Shown here: in pieces, positions 58,130-64,000 of the stretch | Layout: each line of letters opens with the position of its first letter | Numbering within the stretch: the stretch's first letter is position 1 | Assembly: GCF_900217815.1 (NCBI RefSeq) | Contig: NZ_OBMT01000013.1 | Span: 1 to 64,000, forward strand | Reading direction: 5' to 3' | From: Rhodobacter maris | GTDB lineage: Bacteria; Pseudomonadota; Alphaproteobacteria; Rhodobacterales; Rhodobacteraceae | DNA length: 64,000 bases | The notes under the pieces: generated by a model | The model's input: only the letters and a program-made list of their open reading frames with translations | Told to the model about the DNA's origin: nothing | The model's database searches: none | Position numbers and translations under genes: made by a program

Positions 58130-60610
58130 GTGATACCCCTGACCAGTGATCTCGTGGCCATCGGCAAGACAGCCAGCGACAAGGCCGATGCCATTGCCCA
58201 GGCGGTTGACCTGCTCGCCGCCGCCGGAAAGATCGACCCGCGCTATGGCGCGAGCATGATGGGCCGGGAGGCGGTTGCCAATACCTTCCTCGGCAACGGT
58301 ATCGCGATTCCGCATGGGCTGCCCAAGGACCGCGACCTGATCCTTGAGACGGCGATTGCCGTGGTGCAACTGCCTGCGGGCGTCGACTGGGGCCCGGGCG
58401 ACCGCGCGCGTCTCGTGGTGGCGATTGCCGCGAAATCGGATGAGCACCTGCAGGTTCTGAGCAACCTTACCGATGTGCTAGGCGATGCCGATGAGGCCGA
58501 ACGGCTCGCGACCACGACCAATCCCGAGGTGATCGTGGCGCGGCTGACTGGGGTCGAGCCGCCCGCGGCGGCCCCCGCGGCCGAAGATTTCGCGCAGGGT
58601 TTCGATGTGGTGGTTGCGGGCGCGCATGGGCTCCATGCCCGCCCGGCGACTGCGCTTGTCGAGATCGCGAAAGGGTTCGCGGCCGAGATCCGCGTGCGCC
58701 ATGGCGCCAAGACCGCCAATGCCAAAAGCCTGATTTCCCTTCTCAATCTCGCTGCCGCGCAGGGCGTGCCCCTGCATGTGAGCGCTGAAGGGCCGGATGC
58801 GGATGCGGCGCTTGCCGCGCTTGCCGCCGCCTTTGCCGAGGGGCTCGAAGAGGAAGAAGACACCGGCGCTGCAGCCCCCGAAGCTGCGGCACCCGGTCTG
58901 ACGGGGGCGATGGCTGCTGCCCCGCGCGTGTATGAGGGCCGCCTCCTCCCCGGCGTGTCCTCCTCGCCCGGTTTCGCCATCGCTCCCGTCTTCCGGTTTG
59001 CCCGCGACGAGGTAACCTTTGACCGGGATGCCGAAGATCCGGCGGCGGAAAGAGCGCGACTCGAAGCGGCGCTGAAGGCCGCCTGGCAGCAGCTTGAGGA
59101 GCTTCACGACGAGGTCTGGAAAAAATCCGGCCCGACGCGGGCGGCGATCTTCCGCGCGCATCAGGAATTTCTCGAAGACCCGGAGATGCGCAGCGCCGCC
59201 GAGGCGGGCATTGCCGAGGGGCGCACCGCCGCCTTCGCCTGGCATGCCGCCTACAGCGCGCGCGCCGATATGCTGGCCGCGATGAAGGATGCGGTGCTCG
59301 CCGGCCGCGCGATCGATCTGCGCGATGCCGGGCTCCGGGTGTTGCAGGGGCTGGGGGAGGGGAAGGCGGCCGAAGCGCATCTGCCGAGCGATCCCTGCAT
59401 TCTTGTGGCCGAGGATCTGACGCCGTCGGATACGGCGCAGCTTGATCCGACCCTTGTGAAGGGTCTCTGCACCGCCGCGGGGGGGCCGACCTCGCATACT
59501 TCGATCATCGCCCGTGCGCTCGACATTCCGGCCGTGGTGGGGGCGGGGGCGGCGGTGCTCGATCTGCCCACCGGCACGGCGGTGCTGCTGGACGGTGCCG
59601 CGGGCCTGCTCGTGGTCAATCCCTCCGCTGCCGATATTGCCTCGGCCGAAGCGGCGCTGGCCGCGCTGGCCGCCGAGCGCGAGATCGAGGCACGCGCGCG
59701 CTTCAAGCCCGCGCTGAGCCCCGATGGCGCGCGCGTCGAGGTGGTGGCGAATATTTCCGATGTGGCCGAGGCGCTTGCCGCGGTCGAGGCGGGCGCCGAG
59801 GGCGTGGGCTTGTTGCGCACCGAATTCCTGTTCGTCAACCGCGAGGCTCCGCCGAGCGAAGACGAGCAGGTGCAGATCTATTCCGCGATGCTCGAAGCGA
59901 TGAACGGCTTGCCGATCATCATCCGCACGCTCGATGTGGGCGGCGACAAGGAAATCCCCTATCTGCGCATGCCGGTCGAGGAAAACCCGTTCCTCGGGCT
60001 CCGCGGCATCCGCTTCTGCCTCGCGCATGAAAACCTGTTCCGCACGCAATTGCGCGCGATCTACCGCGCCGCGGCAAAGGGGCCGCTGCGGATCATGTTC
60101 CCGATGATCGCGATGGTGGCGGAGCTCGAGGACGCTTTGCGCATCGCCGAAGAGGTCCGGGTGGAAACCGGCGCCGCCCCCGTCGAGATGGGCATCATGA
60201 TCGAGATCCCCTCGGCGGTGATGATGGCAACCGAACTCGCCCAACGGGTCGATTTCTTTTCGATCGGCACCAATGACCTCACTCAATATGCGCTGGCGAT
60301 GGACCGGATGCATCCGGTGCTTGCCAAGCAGGCCGACGGGCTCCATCCGGCGGTGCTGCGCCTCATCGACCAGACCGTGCGCGCGGCCGACGCGGCGGGG
60401 ATCTGGGTTGGTGCCTGCGGCGGCATTGCCGGCGATGCGCTCGGCGCGCGCATCCTTGCTGGGCTCGGCGTGCAGGAGTTGAGCGTGTCGATCCCCTCGG
60501 TGGCGGGTGTGAAGGCCGTTCTGCGCCGCCTGCCGATGGCCGAGAACCGCGCTTTGGCCACCCGTGCGCTCGGTGCGGCTGATGCCGCCTCTGTGCGCGC
60601 GCTGAGCTGA
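58130..60610 (+). CDS. fruB: Fructose PTS multiphosphoryl transfer protein (EIIA-HPr-EI)
   Basis: This 826-residue fusion carries the whole soluble phosphorelay from PEP to fructose. Residues 1 to about 145 are EIIA(Fru) with His62 in GIAIPHGLP; about 155-245 are an HPr domain with His169 in GLHARP; and about 270-826 are enzyme I with His456 in GGPTSHTSIIAR, then VGLLRTEFLF and SIGTNDLTQYALAMDR. This is the layout of Rhodobacter capsulatus FruB (827 residues). The GTG at 58130 has GAGGAGG at 6 nt. It is followed by fruK and fruA. Because EI and HPr are fused here, it may also phosphorylate PtsN if no other EI is present. Confidence 0.96.
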   Translation: MIPLTSDLVAIGKTASDKADAIAQAVDLLAAAGKIDPRYGASMMGREAVANTFLGNGIAIPHGLPKDRDLILETAIAVVQLPAGVDWGPGDRARLVVAIAAKSDEHLQVLSNLTDVLGDADEAERLATTTNPEVIVARLTGVEPPAAAPAAEDFAQGFDVVVAGAHGLHARPATALVEIAKGFAAEIRVRHGAKTANAKSLISLLNLAAAQGVPLHVSAEGPDADAALAALAAAFAEGLEEEEDTGAAAPEAAAPGLTGAMAAAPRVYEGRLLPGVSSSPGFAIAPVFRFARDEVTFDRDAEDPAAERARLEAALKAAWQQLEELHDEVWKKSGPTRAAIFRAHQEFLEDPEMRSAAEAGIAEGRTAAFAWHAAYSARADMLAAMKDAVLAGRAIDLRDAGLRVLQGLGEGKAAEAHLPSDPCILVAEDLTPSDTAQLDPTLVKGLCTAAGGPTSHTSIIARALDIPAVVGAGAAVLDLPTGTAVLLDGAAGLLVVNPSAADIASAEAALAALAAEREIEARARFKPALSPDGARVEVVANISDVAEALAAVEAGAEGVGLLRTEFLFVNREAPPSEDEQVQIYSAMLEAMNGLPIIIRTLDVGGDKEIPYLRMPVEENPFLGLRGIRFCLAHENLFRTQLRAIYRAAAKGPLRIMFPMIAMVAELEDALRIAEEVRVETGAAPVEMGIMIEIPSAVMMATELAQRVDFFSIGTNDLTQYALAMDRMHPVLAKQADGLHPAVLRLIDQTVRAADAAGIWVGACGGIAGDALGARILAGLGVQELSVSIPSVAGVKAVLRRLPMAENRALATRALGAADAASVRALS

Positions 60611-60619
60611 GGGCACCGC

Positions 60620-61564
60620 ATGCAACCGACTATTGCCACGCTCACCCTCAATGCCGCAATCGATCAGACGGTGATGGTGCCGGGCTTTGCCTTGGATGCC
60701 GTCAACCGGGTCGAGACCGTGCAGCGCGATGCTGGCGGCAAGGGGGTCAATGTCGCCTCCTTCCTCGCCCATTTCGGTCACAAGATCGTTGCCACAGGGC
60801 TTCTGGGGCAGGAAAACGACGCGATTTTTGCGCGCCATTTCGCCCATGCGGGAATTCTGGACGCCTGTACCCGCTGCGAAGGCGCCACACGCACCAATGT
60901 GAAAATCGTCGATCCGGCGCAGGATCAGGTCACCGATCTGAACTTCCCGGGCATTGTCGCCGGGGCTGCGGATCTGGTGCTTGTCTCGGAGACGCTTGCG
61001 CGGCTGATGGCGCGCGGGCTCGACTGGCTCGGGCTTTGCGGCAGCCTGCCCGCGGGGCTCCCGGCCGACACTTATGCGCGGCTGATCGCGCAGGCCCAAG
61101 CCGAAGGCGTGAAAGTCGCGCTTGACACTTCGGGCGCTGCGCTCGGCCCCGCGCTTGCCGCGCGCCCCGATATCGTCAAGCCCAATGCCGCCGAACTCGG
61201 TGCCTATCTGGGTTGTGTCATTGCGACGCCCGCGGATGCGCTGGCTGCTGCGCATGATCTGGTGGCGAAGGGGATTGGCCTTGTTGCCGTCTCGATGGGA
61301 GCCGAAGGCGCGGTTCTGGTGCGCGGCTGCGAGGCGGTCCATGCCCGCCCGCCGCACATCGCCATCGCCTCCACCGTGGGGGCGGGCGACGCGATGGTGG
61401 CAGGGCTCATCCATGCTGCCACGCTGGGCCTCGATCTCGCCGCCACGGCGCGCATCGCCACCGCTTTTTCGCTTGGTGCACTGGGCGAGATCGGCCCCCG
61501 CTTGCCCGGGCGCGCCCGTATCGAGGCCCTTGCGCATGCCGTCGAAATCACCGCGCTCGGCTGA
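60620..61564 (+). CDS. fruK: 1-phosphofructokinase
   Basis: This 314-residue PfkB-family kinase phosphorylates fructose 1-phosphate from the PTS to fructose 1,6-bisphosphate. It has the sugar-binding [15 protein letters not shown] (residues about 37-51), [23 protein letters not shown] and the ATP-site motif [13 protein letters not shown] with catalytic Asp. It starts 9 nt after fruB and ends 26 nt before fruA, all one operon. Confidence 0.96.
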   Translation: MQPTIATLTLNAAIDQTVMVPGFALDAVNRVETVQRDAGGKGVNVASFLAHFGHKIVATGLLGQENDAIFARHFAHAGILDACTRCEGATRTNVKIVDPAQDQVTDLNFPGIVAGAADLVLVSETLARLMARGLDWLGLCGSLPAGLPADTYARLIAQAQAEGVKVALDTSGAALGPALAARPDIVKPNAAELGAYLGCVIATPADALAAAHDLVAKGIGLVAVSMGAEGAVLVRGCEAVHARPPHIAIASTVGAGDAMVAGLIHAATLGLDLAATARIATAFSLGALGEIGPRLPGRARIEALAHAVEITALG

Positions 61565-61590
61565 GCCCGCGCGCCACCCGGGAGGACTCC

Positions 61591-63321
61591 ATGTCTAAGA
61601 TCGTCGCCGTGACGGCCTGTCCCACAGGCATCGCGCATACCCATATGGCGGCCGAGGCGCTCAGCGCCACCGCGGCCCAGAAAGGTCATCAGATCCGTGT
61701 CGAGCGGCAATCCTCGCAGGGGGTGCAGGATGCGCTCTCCGGCGCCGAGATCGCTGCTGCCGACGTCGTGATGATCGCAGCCGATATCCATGTCGACGAA
61801 ACCCGCTTCGCCGCAAAACCCGTTTACCGGACCACGCCGGGCCGCGCCATCACCAGAACGGCGGCGGAACTCGACGCGGCTCTGAGCTTGTCAGGAGAGG
61901 AGACTTCGCAAATGGCAACCCAGACTGGCGGATTGAAGGTGGTGGCCATCACCTCCTGCCCGACCGGCATCGCCCATACTTTCATGGCGGCCGATGCGCT
62001 GAAAAAAGCCGCCGCCGCGCGGGGTTGGGAGATTGCAGTCGAGACGCAGGGCTCGGTGGGCTCGCAAAACACGCTCACCGATGCGCAGGTGGCAGGCGCC
62101 GATCTCGTGGTGATCGCGGCCGATACCCATGTGGATGACGCGCGCTTTGCCGGCAAGAAGGTCTACAAGACCTCGGTCGGCGCGGCAGTGAAGGGCGCCG
62201 CCAAGGTGCTCGATGACGCCGTGGCCGAGGGCGAAGTGCTGGGCCGCAACCTCGCCGAAACCGTCGAGGCGCTCAAAGCCAAGCGCGCGGCGGGCCGCAC
62301 CGGCCCCTATCAGCACTTGCTCACGGGCGTTTCCTTCATGCTGCCGCTTGTGGTGGCGGGGGGCTTGCTCATCGCGCTCTCTTTCGTTTTCGGCATCAAG
62401 GCGTTCGAGCAGGAAGGCACGCTTGCCGCGGCGCTGATGACGATTGGCGGCGGCGCCGCCTTCAAGCTGATGGTGCCGGTGCTCGCGGGCTATATCGCCT
62501 ATTCGATCGCCGACCGGCCCGGCCTTACCCCCGGCCTGATCGGCGGCATGCTGGCCGTGAACCTGAACGCGGGCTTTCTGGGCGGGATCGTCGCGGGCTT
62601 CCTTGCGGGTTATGTCGCGCGCTGGCTGCGCGATGCGATCCAGCTGCCGCGCGTGCTCGAAGGGCTGAAACCGGTTCTGATCCTGCCGCTCCTCTCCACA
62701 CTGATCACCGGGCTTGTGATGGTCTATGTGGTCGGTGAGCCGGTCGCGGCGCTACTCGCGGCGATGACCTCCTTCCTGCAGGGTCTGGGCACGACGAACG
62801 CGGTGGTGCTCGGCCTCATTCTGGGCGCGATGATGGCGGTTGACATGGGCGGGCCGATCAACAAGGCGGCCTATACCTTCGGCGTCGGCCTGCTGACCTC
62901 GGACACCTATGCGCCGATGGCGGCAGTCATGGCCGCGGGCATGACCCCACCGCTCGGCCTTGCCCTTGCAACGCTGATTGCGAAGAACCGCTTCACCGCG
63001 GAAGAGCGCGAAGCGGGGGGCGCGGCCGCGGTGCTTGGCCTCTCTTTCATCACCGAAGGCGCAATCCCCTTTGCCGCCAAGGATCCGGCGCGCGTTATTC
63101 CCTCGATCATCATCGGTTCGGCCGTGGCCGGGGCGCTCTCGATGGGACTTGGCTGCCAGCTCATGGCCCCGCACGGCGGCATCTTCGTGCTCGCGATCCC
63201 GAACGCGGTTACGCATCTGGGGGCCTATGCTGCCTCGGTTCTCGCCGGCACGCTCGTGACTACGGCGCTCCTCGTGGTGCTGAAAAAACCGCTGCGGGAC
63301 GGGAAGGCGATGGCCGCCTGA
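61591..63321 (+). CDS. fruA: PTS fructose transporter EIIBC with duplicated EIIB
   Basis: This 576-residue membrane protein imports fructose and phosphorylates it. It has two EIIB domains in tandem, with Cys10 in [14 protein letters not shown] and Cys123 in [14 protein letters not shown], joined by a Gln/Gly-rich linker, and a C-terminal EIIC domain (about residues 230-570) with some nine hydrophobic segments, including [20 protein letters not shown] and [14 protein letters not shown]. In relatives the first EIIB-like copy (EIIB') is regulatory; here it still has the Cys. GGGAGGAC precedes the ATG. It is the last gene of the fru operon. Confidence 0.96.
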   Translation: MSKIVAVTACPTGIAHTHMAAEALSATAAQKGHQIRVERQSSQGVQDALSGAEIAAADVVMIAADIHVDETRFAAKPVYRTTPGRAITRTAAELDAALSLSGEETSQMATQTGGLKVVAITSCPTGIAHTFMAADALKKAAAARGWEIAVETQGSVGSQNTLTDAQVAGADLVVIAADTHVDDARFAGKKVYKTSVGAAVKGAAKVLDDAVAEGEVLGRNLAETVEALKAKRAAGRTGPYQHLLTGVSFMLPLVVAGGLLIALSFVFGIKAFEQEGTLAAALMTIGGGAAFKLMVPVLAGYIAYSIADRPGLTPGLIGGMLAVNLNAGFLGGIVAGFLAGYVARWLRDAIQLPRVLEGLKPVLILPLLSTLITGLVMVYVVGEPVAALLAAMTSFLQGLGTTNAVVLGLILGAMMAVDMGGPINKAAYTFGVGLLTSDTYAPMAAVMAAGMTPPLGLALATLIAKNRFTAEEREAGGAAAVLGLSFITEGAIPFAAKDPARVIPSIIIGSAVAGALSMGLGCQLMAPHGGIFVLAIPNAVTHLGAYAASVLAGTLVTTALLVVLKKPLRDGKAMAA

Positions 63322-63355
63322 GCGGAAACACGCGTCCGGCCGCAGAGCCGGGACG

Positions 63356-63387
63356 GGGCGCGGCGGTTGCCGCGCCCTTTGTTGTTT
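63356..63387 (+). terminator. Rho-independent terminator of the fru operon
   Basis: GGGCGCGGC (63356-63364), a GGTT loop and GCCGCGCCC (63369-63377) are followed by TTTGTTGTTT. The perfect 9-bp GC stem starts 34 nt after the fruA stop. Confidence 0.8.
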
Positions 63388-63698
63388 CAGGCCATGGCCC
63401 GGCGCGCCCGGAATGCGGACCCGCCGCGGCAAGGCCGCAAGCCCCGAATCCACGGTAACCGCCCCGCAGCATGCGGATATGCTGCGCTGCAATATCTGCC
63501 CGCTTCGGCGAGTTGCGCTTCCGAATGCTGGATTTTCGGGCCGAAATCGGAAGTTTTCTCAAGTATAATTGCGAATTTGACGGCGATAGTGCGCAAAATC
63601 GCAGCGTAAATTTTTAAATATGCAATATCTGTGGATTTTTGATTGCCGGTGCGGCGGGAGGTCGCATCCTCGGGGGACGCAACCCTGAACGACGGCTC
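63388..63698. other. Intergenic region, AT-rich in the second half
   Basis: No gene is supported. From about 63530 the DNA is markedly richer in A and T (runs such as AAATTTTTAAATA near 63608), as expected for the promoter region of the following gene. I could not settle on a single promoter. Confidence 0.5.
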
Positions 63699-64000
63699 AT
63701 GACACGCATCCCCTCCGCCTTTGCCGATTTGCCCATGCCGGTTCTGGAGCTCTCAGCTCCCGGCACCGCGCGCGCCGTCAATCCCGCCGCGCAGGACTGG
63801 TTGGCCGAACACGGCACGAAGGGGCAGGATTGCGGGCTGGACACGCTTTTTGCCGAGGCGAGCGCGGACCGGCTGGGTGCCCTTCTCGAGGGGGCGGATT
63901 GGGAGCCCCGGGCGTTTCCGGTCTGGCTTCTGGGGGCTGATGCCGCCGAAGAACAGCCCGCGGTCACGCAATGTATGCGTCGCGACGAGGGGGGGCTCTG
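63699..64000 (+). CDS. PAS-like signalling protein, N-terminal part (runs off the window)
   Basis: From the ATG at 63699 the frame stays open to the window end (100 codons). It begins MTRIPSAFADLPMPVLELSA and continues TARAVNPAAQDWLAEHG, which looks like the start of a PAS domain (MPVLEL...AVNPAA). This would suit the N-terminus of a sensor kinase or other signalling protein. No strong ribosome binding site is seen at this ATG, and an in-frame ATG 12 codons later (63735) is an alternative. The rest of the protein is outside. Confidence 0.6.
   Translation, partial: MTRIPSAFADLPMPVLELSAPGTARAVNPAAQDWLAEHGTKGQDCGLDTLFAEASADRLGALLEGADWEPRAFPVWLLGADAAEEQPAVTQCMRRDEGGL

Noticed and set aside
58478-61537. 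A 1019-codon open frame on the minus strand
   Set aside because: It is antisense to fruB and fruK, which are certain. The predicted protein is a low-complexity Arg/Gly/His mixture without domains.
1-64000. CRISPR arrays and rRNA genes
   Set aside because: I saw no regularly spaced direct repeats and no conserved rRNA segments anywhere in the window.

Overview
The window is high-GC DNA with dense, tightly packed operons and matches an alphaproteobacterium of the Rhodobacteraceae, probably close to Rhodobacter. The main evidence is the fused FruB (EIIA-HPr-EI) with fruK and fruA, the order rnd-kdsD-lptC-lptA-lptB-hpf-ptsN, and the many paired short-overlap (ATGA) starts. Assignments come from reading the translated sequence; no database search was run.

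Region 1 (about 0.5-9.7 kb) is a carbohydrate uptake and catabolism locus: a minus-strand SDR dehydrogenase, complete sugar ABC transporter and BtpA/SgcQ-like protein, divergent from a plus-strand DeoR regulator, FGGY kinase and HAD phosphatase. Region 2 (9.7-10.8 kb) is a graveyard of IS66, IS3 and serine-recombinase fragments. Region 3 (11.1-15.8 kb) is core envelope biology: RNase D, KdsD, LptC-LptA-LptB, the ribosome hibernation factor HPF and PtsN. Region 4 (15.8-25.8 kb) is a surface-glycan locus: a NodH-like sulfotransferase, a GT14-like enzyme, two paralogous GT2 enzymes, galE, galU, kdsB, cysQ (which clears the PAP made by sulfotransferases) and an ABC-2 export permease. A GntR-type LacI regulator follows (25.8-26.8 kb).

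Region 5 (27.1-33.3 kb) starts at tRNA-Arg(CCU) and is a decayed integrated element: a replication-type HTH protein, a Fic protein with a helicase stub, IS fragments, an XRE regulator with a zinc-ribbon membrane partner, an excisionase-like gene and two broken integrases facing each other. Region 6 (33.5-44.0 kb) is an unusual glycan-decoration cluster: three sulfotransferase-like genes, an exostosin-like enzyme, a DegT aminotransferase, a NeuD-type acetyltransferase, WbqC, a methyltransferase, a GT2, a beta-propeller hydrolase-like protein and a radical SAM enzyme.

Region 7 (44.0-53.1 kb) is the most interesting part. A peptide ABC transporter operon ending in an M17 leucyl aminopeptidase is divergent from a LuxR solo and a proline iminopeptidase. 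The LuxR protein carries Met and Trp at the positions equivalent to TraR W57 and Y61, the signature of the plant-responsive OryR/PipR subfamily, and a perfect lux-box-like palindrome (CT-N12-AG) lies in the divergent promoter. This looks like a PipR-type system for sensing and using host-derived peptides or amides.

Region 8 (53.2-64 kb) holds an OmpR-type regulator, a hybrid histidine kinase and a periplasmic sugar-binding protein (a TorT/TorS/TorR-like arrangement), divergent from the fructose PTS operon fruB-fruK-fruA. The start of a PAS-like protein runs off the window end.
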